This document shows positions 1 to 8,391 of a stretch of DNA of 64,000 bases, in pieces. The notes below the pieces were generated by a model. The model had not been told where the DNA came from and did no database searches. It was given only the letters and a program-made list of their open reading frames with translations. Source of the DNA: Leptothrix sp. (in: b-proteobacteria) (GTDB lineage Bacteria > Pseudomonadota > Gammaproteobacteria > Burkholderiales > Burkholderiaceae_C); NCBI GenBank assembly GCA_013822685.1, contig PNKV01000009.1, forward strand, positions 62,001 through 126,000. Reading direction: 5' to 3'. Numbering within the stretch: position 1 is the stretch's first letter; the number at the start of each line of letters is the position of its first letter. The position numbers and the translations under genes were made by a program.

Positions 1-375
1 CATGTCATCTACGGCACCGCTTACGACGAAAGCCTGGGCGACCAACTGCGCGTGACCGTGATCGCCACGGGCTTGAGCGCCGGCCGCCGCCAGCAGGCAC
101 CAATGTCGGTGGTGCACAGCGCCGCACAAGCGCATGGCCAAGTCTTTGCCCGCACGGGCACGGACAACCTGCCGGTGCTGAACCACCAGGTGCATGGCGG
201 TTCGTCCGGCCTGGGCATGGGCGCCACCTCGGGCCACAACGACTTCAGCGGTCTGAACACGCCCAGCGTGTGGCGCTCGGGTCGCACCCAGGCGGCCGCC
301 AAGGTCGATGCTTTGGCCAGCAATGGCATGGATGAGATCGAGATCCCCGCTTTCCTGCGCAAGCAGGCGGACTGA
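1..375 (+). CDS. ftsZ: Cell division GTPase FtsZ, C-terminal end (5' truncated)
   Basis: The window opens inside this gene, in frame 1. The visible 124 residues begin in the FtsZ C-terminal domain, with the typical stretch TAYDESLGDQLRVTVIATGL, then pass through a variable Gly/Ser/Asn-rich linker. They end with the conserved C-terminal peptide IPAFLRKQAD, which in other bacteria docks FtsZ to membrane anchors such as FtsA. FtsZ polymerises into the cytokinetic ring at mid-cell. The GTPase domain lies to the left of the window, so integrity cannot be judged. The gene converges on cca across a 110-bp gap that holds a strong hairpin. Confidence 0.95.
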   Translation, partial: HVIYGTAYDESLGDQLRVTVIATGLSAGRRQQAPMSVVHSAAQAHGQVFARTGTDNLPVLNHQVHGGSSGLGMGATSGHNDFSGLNTPSVWRSGRTQAAAKVDALASNGMDEIEIPAFLRKQAD

Positions 376-435
376 TCTCGGAATCTAAGTTCTATGTTAG
401 ATCGATAGTCAGTCGTACCGAAGTCCAGTGAACTC

Positions 436-467
436 CAAGGCGCCCTGCGAATGTGCAGGGCGCCTTG
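436..467. terminator. Strong hairpin between convergent ftsZ and cca
   Basis: A perfect 13-bp stem (CAAGGCGCCCTGC pairing with GCAGGGCGCCTTG) closes a 6-nt loop in the gap between two convergent genes. No clear T-run follows on either side, so it may act bidirectionally or mainly as an mRNA 3'-end stabiliser. Confidence 0.6.
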
Positions 468-485
468 AGTCCATGGCGCACCGAA

Positions 486-1733
486 TTATTTGTTGTCTTC
501 AGCCCGGGATTTCGCCCACGCGATCTCGATGGCCGTGACGCGCGCATCCTGGATCGCCTTGCCCACGGCCGGTCCCTGCTTGCCCGTCTCCAAACATTTC
601 GAAGCCACCTTGGCCGTGTCCACGCTCAGGGCGATGTCCAGTGCCGCCTGCAGGCGCACGGCCTGGGGATAGGGCTGCTCGTCCATGCCCAACCGCCCAC
701 GTGCATCGCACTCGCAGGCCAGCAGCACTTGCTTTAAGCGCTGCGGCTTGCGGATGGCGTCGCAGCGTTCCAGCAGCCGCAAGGTAGGTGCTGCTTTGAG
801 GTCCTCGCTGCGGTGGATGTTGCCGTGCTCGCGCGCCACCACGTCGGCCAACTCACGGCAATCCACCGGCGCGCGCAGGCGTTCACTCATGCCTTTGAGC
901 AGCCGCGCGCTGCGTTCCTCGTGGCCGATGTGGCGCGGCAACACGTGTTCGGGCGTGGTGCCCTTGCCCAGGTCGTGGCACAGGCAGGCGTAGCGCACGG
1001 GCAAGTCGGCGTTCAGGCGGGCGCTCATGTCCAGCACCATCATCAGGTGCACACCAGTGTCGACCTCGGGGTGGTAGTCGGCGCGCTGAGGCACCCCCCA
1101 CAGGCGGTCCACCTCGGGCAGCAAGCGGGCCAGGGCACCGCACTCGCGCAGCACCTCGAACATGCGGGAAGGCTTGCTTTCTATCAGCCCGCGCGACAAC
1201 TCCTGCCACACGCGCTCGGGCACGAGGTGGTCCACTTCACCCGCCTCGACCATGTCCCGCATCAGGGCCAGGGTTTCAGGGGCCACGCTGAAATCGTCAA
1301 AGCGCGCGGCGAAGCGGGCCAGGCGCAGGATGCGCACCGGGTCTTCTGAAAAGGCGGGCGAGACGTGGCGCAGCACCTTGCCATGCAGGTCGCGTTGGCC
1401 ACCGTAGGGGTCCGTCAACTGCCCCGATTCATCCTCAGCGATGGCGTTGATGGTCAGGTCTCGCCGGGCCAGGTCTTCTTCGAGCGTGACATCGGGGGCG
1501 GCGTGGACGACGAAACCCCGGTAGCCGGGCGCGGTCTTGCGCTCGGTGCGCGCGAGGGCGCATTCCTCCTTCGTCTCGGGGTGCAGAAACACCGGGAAGT
1601 CGCGGCCCACCGGCGTGTAGCCCAGTTTCACCAATTCATCCGGGCTGGCGCCCACCACCACCCAGTCCCGGTCGCCGGCAGGCCGGCCCAAGAGTCGATC
1701 ACGAACGGCACCACCCACTAAAAAGCGCTTCAT
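486..1733 (-). CDS. cca: CCA tRNA nucleotidyltransferase (bifunctional, with HD domain)
   Basis: This enzyme adds or repairs the 3' CCA end of tRNAs. The 415-residue product starts with the class II nucleotidyltransferase signature GGAVRDRLLG (residues 7-16), followed by the acidic pair in DRDW (21-24) and the RRDLTINA motif (90-97). An HD phosphohydrolase motif, CHDLGKG, lies at about 252-258, as in E. coli Cca, where it gives phosphatase/phosphodiesterase activity. Length matches the E. coli enzyme (412 aa). The ATG at 1733 was chosen because the conserved N-terminus begins right there; an open frame extends further upstream but has no family similarity. Confidence 0.95.
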   Translation of the reverse strand: MKRFLVGGAVRDRLLGRPAGDRDWVVVGASPDELVKLGYTPVGRDFPVFLHPETKEECALARTERKTAPGYRGFVVHAAPDVTLEEDLARRDLTINAIAEDESGQLTDPYGGQRDLHGKVLRHVSPAFSEDPVRILRLARFAARFDDFSVAPETLALMRDMVEAGEVDHLVPERVWQELSRGLIESKPSRMFEVLRECGALARLLPEVDRLWGVPQRADYHPEVDTGVHLMMVLDMSARLNADLPVRYACLCHDLGKGTTPEHVLPRHIGHEERSARLLKGMSERLRAPVDCRELADVVAREHGNIHRSEDLKAAPTLRLLERCDAIRKPQRLKQVLLACECDARGRLGMDEQPYPQAVRLQAALDIALSVDTAKVASKCLETGKQGPAVGKAIQDARVTAIEIAWAKSRAEDNK

Positions 1734-1877
1734 GGGTGCAGTGTATCGGCGCGGGCCGCACACCTTTGGGCGCTTGCCTGAACGCAGGTGGTGCGGTGTG
1801 AGCGCGCTTTGGGGATCGGGTGAGCCATCGCAGTGCGCATCGGTGCCGTTTCGAGGCGCAAAGGGCCCTTTGGCGCT

Positions 1878-1893
1878 TGGCACACTTCATGCC
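1878..1893 (+). promoter_or_regulatory. Candidate sigma-54 promoter of the PEP-CTERM gene at 1942
   Basis: The sequence TGGCACACTTCATGCC has GG and GC separated by exactly 10 bases, the required -24/-12 geometry, and keeps the GGCAC core of the sigma-54 consensus. It lies 48 bp upstream of the ATG of the PEP-CTERM gene. Expression of PEP-CTERM genes through RpoN and the PrsK/PrsR system is known in related betaproteobacteria, which fits. A 14-bp palindrome, CAAAGGGCCCTTTG, sits just upstream at 1859-1872. Confidence 0.55.
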
Positions 1894-1941
1894 TAAGGGT
1901 TAGCACTGTAGTTTGGTCCGTCGTCTTCAAAGGGGTCTGTC

Positions 1942-2457
1942 ATGACAACAAGTCTCAAAGTTCCAGTGCGAATCCGTTCCACGGTGGTGGGCGCGATGGC
2001 GGCCCTGGCGGTGTGTTCTTCCGCCCATGCCTTCACCACCTCGATTGGTGACCTGCAAACGCAGGTGAGCCCGGGCAGCGCGATGTTCCTGGGCCAGTTC
2101 TCGTTCAACGACACCATCGGCTTCTCGGTGTCGGCGCCCACCATGGCCGCCTTTGCCGTGCAGGGCCAGACACTGAACCTGGGCTACATCATCCCGGCTG
2201 CCGGATCCTTGTCGCTGTCCATCTACAAAGGGGCCACGTTGCTGGCCGGGCCAGGCGTCAGCTTCTCGGGCTTGAGCCTGATGGCGGGCGACGACTACAG
2301 CTTCCAGGTGACTGGCAGCGGTTCGGGCCTGTATTCGGTGAACTGGTACCTGTCGCCCGTGCCCGAGCCGCAAACCTACGCTTTGGCGCTGGCCGGCCTG
2401 GGGGCGATTGGCATGTTGATGCGCCGTCGCCGCAGTGATGGCAACGACGAGCGCTGA
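1942..2457 (+). CDS. PEP-CTERM sorting-domain protein
   Basis: This is a small secreted protein of 171 aa. A Sec signal peptide (basic N-terminus, hydrophobic stretch, AHA cleavage site near residue 30) is followed by a short beta-rich Gly/Ser/Thr region without Cys. A canonical PEP-CTERM tail completes it: VPEPQTYALALAGLGAIGML, then an arginine cluster. Such tails are recognised by an exosortase (EpsH family) and the proteins usually end up in the extracellular matrix or exopolysaccharide. No exosortase is in this window. The ATG at 1942 has AAGGGG just upstream. The passenger region is not recognisable, so its function is unknown. Confidence 0.85.
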   Translation: MTTSLKVPVRIRSTVVGAMAALAVCSSAHAFTTSIGDLQTQVSPGSAMFLGQFSFNDTIGFSVSAPTMAAFAVQGQTLNLGYIIPAAGSLSLSIYKGATLLAGPGVSFSGLSLMAGDDYSFQVTGSGSGLYSVNWYLSPVPEPQTYALALAGLGAIGMLMRRRRSDGNDER

Positions 2458-2462
2458 CCAGC

Positions 2463-2483
2463 GTCAGGCCGTTCAGGCCTGAC
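2463..2483. terminator. Hairpin between the convergent PEP-CTERM gene and rsmA
   Basis: Arms GTCAGGCC and GGCCTGAC (8 bp) enclose a 5-nt loop. The hairpin spans the stop codon of rsmA and lies 6 bp after the stop of the PEP-CTERM gene. It is probably a shared, weak bidirectional terminator. Confidence 0.45.
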
Positions 2484-3264
2484 AGTGCTTGGCCAGGGCC
2501 AGGTACTCGGCCACAGGCACTTCTTCGGCGCGGCGGGTGACATTGAAGTCAATATCGACGCCGCGCGCAGTCAACCAGGCACCCAGCGTGTGGCGCAGCA
2601 GTTTGCGCCGCTGGGAAAACGCCACGGTCACGATCTCGCCCAGCAGCTTCTGGTTGATGCCTTCGGGTGGCGGCAAGGGCACCATGCGCACCACCGCTGA
2701 ATCCACGCGGGGCGGTGGGTCAAACGCGGTGGGCGGCACGTCCACCACCGATTCCATGTGGTATCGCCACTGCAACATCACGCTCAGCCGGCCGTAATCC
2801 TTGCAGCCCGGGCCGGCCACCATGCGGTCCACCACTTCCTTTTGGAGCATGAAGTGCTGGTCTTCCACCTGCTCGGCCCAGGGCAGCAGGTGGAACAGGA
2901 TCGGCGTTGAGATGTTGTAGGGCAAGTTGCCGATCACGCGCAGCTTTCGCGGCGCGCGTTCCAATGCCAGCGCGCCAAAATCCACCTTGAGCACGTCGGA
3001 CTCGATGACGGTCAGCTCGGGGCGTTGGCGCAGGCGCTGCACCAGGTCACGGTCCAGCTCGATCACGGTGAGGTGTTCGCACTCGGCCACCACCGGGTCG
3101 GTCATGGCGCCCAGGCCGGGGCCGATTTCAACCAGGGCCTGGCCGGGCTTGGGCTTGATGGCGCGCACGATGTCTTCGATCACGCCGACATCGGCCAGGA
3201 AGTGCTGGCCAAAGCGCTTGCGCGCGAAGTGGCCCTTGTGGCTGCTCTTGCGATCAGGGGGCAT
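2473..3264 (-). CDS. rsmA: 16S rRNA adenine dimethyltransferase RsmA (KsgA)
   Basis: RsmA dimethylates two adjacent adenines in the terminal helix of 16S rRNA during 30S maturation. The 263-aa product has the start RFGQHFLAD, the SAM-binding motif EIGPGLG (46-52), the acidic residue of VIELD and the catalytic motif NLPYNIS (113-119), in the usual order. It is the last gene of lptD-surA-rsmA; its ATG overlaps the surA end by 11 bp, which suggests translational coupling. The pdxA gene found between surA and rsmA in E. coli is absent here. Confidence 0.96.
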   Translation of the reverse strand: MPPDRKSSHKGHFARKRFGQHFLADVGVIEDIVRAIKPKPGQALVEIGPGLGAMTDPVVAECEHLTVIELDRDLVQRLRQRPELTVIESDVLKVDFGALALERAPRKLRVIGNLPYNISTPILFHLLPWAEQVEDQHFMLQKEVVDRMVAGPGCKDYGRLSVMLQWRYHMESVVDVPPTAFDPPPRVDSAVVRMVPLPPPEGINQKLLGEIVTVAFSQRRKLLRHTLGAWLTARGVDIDFNVTRRAEEVPVAEYLALAKHCQA

Positions 3265-4681
3265 CGCGCAGTTCCACGTAAGCGGCGGCGCGCAATTCCT
3301 TGGCCCACTCTTCGTAGGCGGCTTCGAACTGCTGTTCGCGCAGCACGCTGCGGGCGGCTTCCTTCTTCTGCTGTTCGCTCAACTCGACTTCCTTGCGCTC
3401 GATCAGCTGGATCAGGTGCACGCCAAAGCGGGTCACCACGGGCTCGGAGACCTGGCCCGGCTGCAGGGCCAGCAAGGCTTTTTCGAACTCGGGCACGAAC
3501 TGGCCGGGGGCCGTCCAGCCCAGGTCGCCACCGCGCATGGCGCTTCCGTCTTCCGAGTACTGGCGGGCCAGTTGGGCAAAGCTGGCCTGTCCGCCCACGA
3601 TCTGTTTGCGGATGTCGTCCATGCGCTTGGCGGCGGCCCGGGCGTCGAGTTGTGGTGTCGTGCGGATCAGGATGTGGCGGGCCCGTTGCTGGGTGTAGGT
3701 GGCCTTGCCCGAGTTTTCACGCTCGATCAGCTTGACCACGTGGAAGCCGGCGCCCGAGCGGACGAGGGGCGCCACTTTGCCCACCGCCAGGTTCTTGACC
3801 GCATCGACAAACAGGTCAGGCAGGCGACTGGCCGGGCGCATGCCCACCGTGCCACCTTGGTCGCGCGTGTTGGTGTCGGCCGAGTTGGCCTTGACCAGTT
3901 GCGCGAAGTTCTCGCCCTTGCTGGCGCGTTGTTGCAGATCCATGGCCTTGGCTTGAAGGGCCTGCACCTGGGCCGGGCTGCTGCCTTCGGGCACGGCGAT
4001 CAACAGGTGGGCGATGTTGTAGGAGATCTCGCCCAGGCCCTCGGCACCCTTGGCGTAGAACTCGGCCACATCGGCATCACTGACCTGGATGCGCGCGTTG
4101 ACTTCGCGCTGACGCACCCGTTCCAGCAGGATCTGCTCGCGCAGGCTGTCGCGGTAACGCTGGTAATCCAGGCCGTCGGCGCGCATGCGGTCCTTCAGGT
4201 CGTCCACAGTGATCTTGTTCTGCGTGGCGATGTTGTCGATCGCCGCGTCCAGCTCGGCCTCGGGCACCTCCATGCCGGAGGTCCGGGCGAACGACAACTG
4301 CACCTTCTCGTTGATGAGGGCGTCCAGCACCTGCTGGCGCAGTGCATCGCCTGTGGGCAGGCGGGCGCCTGCGGGCGCCGACTCCTGGATGCGGCTGACG
4401 CGCTTTTCCACTTCCAGGTGGGTGATGGGCTCCTGGTTGACCACGGCCACGATGTAGTCGGCGGTGCTTTGCACGCCCGCCAGCTTGAGCTCGGTGCTCA
4501 GGCCGCGGTTGCCCGAGATGCGGGGCGACACCGAAGGCGCGTCGTTGCGCTTGAAGCCCTGGGCCTGGGCTTGGGTGCCTGCTGTCAGCAGGGCCAAAGC
4601 CAGGCACAGCCCTGGGACAAACCGGTGGCGAGGGGGCTGGCGGAGCGCGGTGCGGATGGGGGGCGTGGAGTGGTCAGTCAT
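3254..4681 (-). CDS. surA: Periplasmic chaperone / peptidyl-prolyl isomerase SurA
   Basis: SurA escorts unfolded outer-membrane proteins, including LptD, to the BAM complex. The 475-aa precursor has a signal peptide ending near residue 41 (AQAQ). The SurA N-terminal chaperone domain starts at about 70 ([21 protein letters not shown]). Two parvulin domains follow, one opening with [11 protein letters not shown] and the second with ARHILIRT; the second contains the typical GGDLGW segment. The gene overlaps lptD upstream by 8 bp and rsmA downstream by 11 bp, so the three are almost surely co-translated. Confidence 0.95.
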   Translation of the reverse strand: MTDHSTPPIRTALRQPPRHRFVPGLCLALALLTAGTQAQAQGFKRNDAPSVSPRISGNRGLSTELKLAGVQSTADYIVAVVNQEPITHLEVEKRVSRIQESAPAGARLPTGDALRQQVLDALINEKVQLSFARTSGMEVPEAELDAAIDNIATQNKITVDDLKDRMRADGLDYQRYRDSLREQILLERVRQREVNARIQVSDADVAEFYAKGAEGLGEISYNIAHLLIAVPEGSSPAQVQALQAKAMDLQQRASKGENFAQLVKANSADTNTRDQGGTVGMRPASRLPDLFVDAVKNLAVGKVAPLVRSGAGFHVVKLIERENSGKATYTQQRARHILIRTTPQLDARAAAKRMDDIRKQIVGGQASFAQLARQYSEDGSAMRGGDLGWTAPGQFVPEFEKALLALQPGQVSEPVVTRFGVHLIQLIERKEVELSEQQKKEAARSVLREQQFEAAYEEWAKELRAAAYVELRDAP

Positions 4682-7172
4682 CAGAGGATGTGGGCAAGGT
4701 GCTCGGGGCCGTCAGCACGCTGTTGTCTTCGCGCAGCAGCCGGTAGCCAGGGATATTGTCCTTCAAGGCGCGCAGGGGGCTGGACCCCAGGCGAGACAGG
4801 CCGACCAATTCGAGTTGGAACATGAAACGGGTGCTGGCCTGGTCGCGGCCCACCGACAGGCGTTCGGCCACGATCCGGCCGATCCAGCAGCCAGCGTCGT
4901 ATTCGAAACCGTACAGGGTGTCGGCGAAACGCCTGTCGCGCAAGCTGTAGTTGAGCCGGCCCACGGTGTACCAGGTGCCTTTGCAGCTGGAGCCGCCTGA
5001 GGTGGGCTTGTCGAAGTTGAGGGCGGTGGTCTGGGCGATGGCCTGGCGGGCCATGGAATCGTCCATCGGTGGCTTCTTGCCAAAGATGGGCCATTGCCAA
5101 CCCACGGCCAGCTGCTCGCTGCTGTCGCGGGTGTAGCGGTAGTCGGCGTTGATCGTGCGCCAGGCACCGGGCGAATAGCGCACCCCGATCACCGAGCGCT
5201 CGTTGCGGTGCCCTTGGGCGCTGAACTGGGCTGTGCCGCTCAAGGTCCAGTGGGGCGCCACCGTGGTGGAGCCCAGCACCAGCAAATCCGACAGCTTCTG
5301 GCGCACGGGCGCCTGGTCATTGGGCGTGATGCGCTGGGTGGAGAACAGCACGCCTTGCACCACGCCCAGGCGCAGGGCTTCGGCGCCGGTCAGCGGGTTC
5401 AGCAGGCGCGTGGTCAGGCCCAGGTTGACCTTGTTGGCGTCGGAGATCCGGTCCACGCCGGTGAAGGCGTTCTCGTCGAAGCTGGAGTATTGGTTGAAGT
5501 CGCGCGGTGCGCTGTCGAACAGGGGCAAGTCCGACTGGTTGCGGTAGGGCGTGTAGACGTATTCCACCCGCGGTTCCAGCGTCTGGATCAAGTCTTGCCC
5601 GAAGTAATTGGCCTGGCGCTCCAGCGTGGCGCTGCTGTCGACGCTGAAAGTGGGGATGAAGCGGGAAGCTTCTTTCTGGCCCGTGGCCAAGGTGCGGTCC
5701 AGCGAATAGCTGACCGCGTGCAACGTGAGCCGGGGCGTGATGGTGATGCCGCTCTCGCCCACGGGGCGCTCAACCCTGGCGATGGCGTGCACGCGGTCGC
5801 CGCTGATGCGGGTACGGTCTTCATTGGTGAAGCGGTTGAACTCGCCGGTCATGCTCCAGGCCCAGCCGGTTTCAGAGGTGCTGCGGCTGTGCACACCCAG
5901 CTGCGGTTCGCGGCGGTAGGGCGAGATCACCTGGGTGGCGGCGTCGGCGGTGGGCGAGAGGTCGCGCAGCGTCTGCCAAGTCTGCACATTGGCGTACAGC
6001 GAGGTCTGGCTGTTGCCCAGGCCCCAGTTGCGCGTGTTGAGCTGGCGTTCGATGCTGGCGTGGCTGTCGTACAGGCGCGGCGTCAGCGAGGGCAGGTTGC
6101 GCGGGAAGTCTTTCCAGTAGTCGTCGTCCGAGACACGGCGCCAGCGCAGTTCGTAGTTGGTCACCGTGGGATTGCCGCTGGTGTTCAAGTCGCCCTGGTG
6201 CCTGAAGTCGACCAAGCCGCGCGACCGGCCCGCCACATCATCGTGGGGGAGCATGTAGGTGTGCAGCGTGCCCGAGTCGCTGCGCAACAGGTAGCGGTAT
6301 TCGCTGTCCAGCCCCGCGCCCCGGCGCGTCGACACGGTGGGTGTCAGGGTGGCGTCCTGGTTGGGCGCGATGTTCCAGTAATAAGGCACGGCCAGCTCGA
6401 AGCCGCTCTTGTTGTCGACGTCGAAACTGGGCGGCAGCCAGCCGGATTTGCGCGCGTCCGACAAAGGGAAAGTCAGCACGGGCGCCCCCAGGATGGGCAC
6501 GCCCAGGAAACGGATGACAGCCCCTTCGGCGCGGCCCTCGTTGGCGTCGATGTCCATCGTCACCTTGCGCGTGCTGAGCACCCAATCGGGTTCGCCCGGG
6601 CTGCCGTCGGCCGTGTTCTCGGGGGTGCAGCTGCTGTAGGTGGCGTTGGTGGCGCGCAGGCGGTTGTTGCCCAGGAACTCGACCAGGTCGGCGTGCCCCC
6701 CTGCGTTGGTGCGGGCGAAGCGGTAATTGGGGTTGATGAACTCGCCTTCCAGCGTGTCCAGCTTGAGCGTGAGCTCGGGGCCGCTGTAGAAATCGCCGCG
6801 CCGGGTGATGCGCACATTGCCCAGCGCCTTGGCCGTGTTGTCGGCATAGGTGTGGGTGACTTCGTCGGCGCGCACGACCAGGTCGCCTTGCCGGAGCCGC
6901 ACCGACCCGGTGGCCCGCATGCGGTCATCGGGCTGGCCCTCCAGGTGGTCGGCCTCAAAAAACAGCGGCAGGGCGGGGTTGCCCGGGCCGGCAATGGGCA
7001 CGTCCAGGTTGAAGGAAAAGCGCAGCGGGTCGGCTGCGGCGGGGGGCGCGCTAGCCGGTGCGGTTTGCGCATGCACGGTGGCTGAGAAACCCAGCGGGGC
7101 AGCCACCAGGGCAGCGGCCAGGGCAATCGGGGTCCAGCGGGCGGACAGGGGGCGGGCGGTGGATCGGGTCAC
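4674..7172 (-). CDS. lptD: LPS-assembly protein LptD
   Basis: LptD is the outer-membrane beta-barrel that, with LptE, inserts lipopolysaccharide into the outer leaflet. The 832-aa precursor has a signal peptide (to about residue 36), an OstA-type beta-jellyroll region beginning around PLFFEADHLEG, and a long barrel with many alternating Tyr/Trp/Arg strands. Three cysteines are visible: one in YSSCTP near the N-domain/barrel junction and two near the C-terminus (SSCKGTW and DAGCWIG). E. coli LptD has four, forming two disulfides. This is the first gene of the lptD-surA-rsmA operon, divergent from amgK across 92 bp. Confidence 0.95.
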   Translation of the reverse strand: MTRSTARPLSARWTPIALAAALVAAPLGFSATVHAQTAPASAPPAAADPLRFSFNLDVPIAGPGNPALPLFFEADHLEGQPDDRMRATGSVRLRQGDLVVRADEVTHTYADNTAKALGNVRITRRGDFYSGPELTLKLDTLEGEFINPNYRFARTNAGGHADLVEFLGNNRLRATNATYSSCTPENTADGSPGEPDWVLSTRKVTMDIDANEGRAEGAVIRFLGVPILGAPVLTFPLSDARKSGWLPPSFDVDNKSGFELAVPYYWNIAPNQDATLTPTVSTRRGAGLDSEYRYLLRSDSGTLHTYMLPHDDVAGRSRGLVDFRHQGDLNTSGNPTVTNYELRWRRVSDDDYWKDFPRNLPSLTPRLYDSHASIERQLNTRNWGLGNSQTSLYANVQTWQTLRDLSPTADAATQVISPYRREPQLGVHSRSTSETGWAWSMTGEFNRFTNEDRTRISGDRVHAIARVERPVGESGITITPRLTLHAVSYSLDRTLATGQKEASRFIPTFSVDSSATLERQANYFGQDLIQTLEPRVEYVYTPYRNQSDLPLFDSAPRDFNQYSSFDENAFTGVDRISDANKVNLGLTTRLLNPLTGAEALRLGVVQGVLFSTQRITPNDQAPVRQKLSDLLVLGSTTVAPHWTLSGTAQFSAQGHRNERSVIGVRYSPGAWRTINADYRYTRDSSEQLAVGWQWPIFGKKPPMDDSMARQAIAQTTALNFDKPTSGGSSCKGTWYTVGRLNYSLRDRRFADTLYGFEYDAGCWIGRIVAERLSVGRDQASTRFMFQLELVGLSRLGSSPLRALKDNIPGYRLLREDNSVLTAPSTLPTSSDD

Positions 7173-7264
7173 GGTGTGGGGCGGGCGCTGTCCTGGGTGA
7201 AAGGGGCGCCGCTTTGGCAGCGGCCTTGCCTACAATCGGGGGATTATTTCACGCGCTCACACCC

Positions 7265-8356
7265 ATGCCTTCTTTTGACTCCATTGTCTGGCTCGATGCC
7301 GATCGCCAAACGGCGTTTCACCAATGGTTGAACGCACTGGCGCCCGCCCATGGCCTGCGGCCCGAGACCTTGCGCTCGGCCAGCGCCGACGCCAGCTTTC
7401 GCCGCTACTTCCGGGTTGACGCGCAGGGCGCATCGGCGTCCTTCATCGTCATGGACGCGCCCCCGGCCAAAGAAGATTGCCGCCCCTTTGTGTCGATTGC
7501 GCGCTTGCTGCACGCTGGTGGCGTGAACGTGCCCGAGGTGCTGGCCTGGGACGAGGCGCAAGGCTTCATGCTGTTGACCGACCTGGGCGAACACACCCTG
7601 CTGTCGACGCTTGACGCCGGCGTGGAAGTGGGCAATCTGGAGACCCCCGACAGCCGCGCCCGCTATGTGGCGGCCCTGGACGAGTTGCTGGTGCTGCAGG
7701 CGGTCAAGCCCGCAGAAGGCACGCCGCCTTACGACGACGCCTTGCTGCAACGCGAGCTGGACCTGTTCCCCGACTGGTACCTGACGCAATTGCGCGGCCA
7801 GAAGCTCGACGAAATTCAGCAAGCCATGCTGGCCAAGACCTTCGGCCTGATCAAGTCGCAGGTGCTGTCGCAGGCCACCGTGCTGGTCCACCGCGATTAC
7901 CACAGCCGCAACCTGATGGTGAGCGTCGACGACACCAAAGCCCGCCCTGGCGTCATCGATTTCCAGGATGCCGTGGTGGGGCCACTGACCTACGACCTGG
8001 TCTCGCTGCTGCGTGATGCCTACGTGTTCTGGGACGAGGAAACCCAGCTGGACCACGCCGTGCGCTACTGGGAGCGGGCCCGCAAACAAGGCCTGCCCGT
8101 GCCGGTTGATTTCGGCGATTTCTGGCGCGATCTGGACTGGATGGGGCTGCAGCGGCACCTCAAAGTGCTGGGCATCTTTGCCCGCCTGGCCCTCCGCGAC
8201 GGCAAGGAGGGTTATCTGAAAGACATTCCTCGCGTCTGGACACACGCTCACAAAGTGTGCACTCGCTATCAAGGATTGGGCCCACTGGCCAAGCTTTTGG
8301 AAGCTGCCGAGGCCAGCACCATGGGCATCCAGCGAACCGTGGGTTACACCTTCTAG
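7265..8356 (+). CDS. amgK: Aminoglycoside-phosphotransferase-fold sugar kinase, AmgK-like
   Basis: AmgK phosphorylates the anomeric position of N-acetylmuramate/N-acetylglucosamine in a peptidoglycan recycling route that bypasses de novo UDP-MurNAc synthesis. The 363-aa protein shows the APH-kinase catalytic loop HRDYHSRN (209-216) and the metal-binding IDFQDA (231-236). It also has the N-terminal segment SADASFRRYFR typical of this family. Position beside lptD matches the Pseudomonas arrangement amgK-murU-lptD, but no murU (nucleotidyltransferase partner) is found in this window. The ATG at 7265 is chosen because conservation starts there. The symbol rests on family and context. Confidence 0.8.
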   Translation: MPSFDSIVWLDADRQTAFHQWLNALAPAHGLRPETLRSASADASFRRYFRVDAQGASASFIVMDAPPAKEDCRPFVSIARLLHAGGVNVPEVLAWDEAQGFMLLTDLGEHTLLSTLDAGVEVGNLETPDSRARYVAALDELLVLQAVKPAEGTPPYDDALLQRELDLFPDWYLTQLRGQKLDEIQQAMLAKTFGLIKSQVLSQATVLVHRDYHSRNLMVSVDDTKARPGVIDFQDAVVGPLTYDLVSLLRDAYVFWDEETQLDHAVRYWERARKQGLPVPVDFGDFWRDLDWMGLQRHLKVLGIFARLALRDGKEGYLKDIPRVWTHAHKVCTRYQGLGPLAKLLEAAEASTMGIQRTVGYTF

Positions 8357-8391
8357 GCGCTCGCTTGCGCTGGGGGTACGTGGAGGGGATA

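Noticed and set aside
2927..4825. 632-codon plus-strand open frame opposite surA and rsmA
   Set aside because: It is antisense to two well-conserved genes; high GC lengthens such shadow frames. The same holds for long frames opposite lptD, the RNase II-like gene, phoX-like gene and rpoA.
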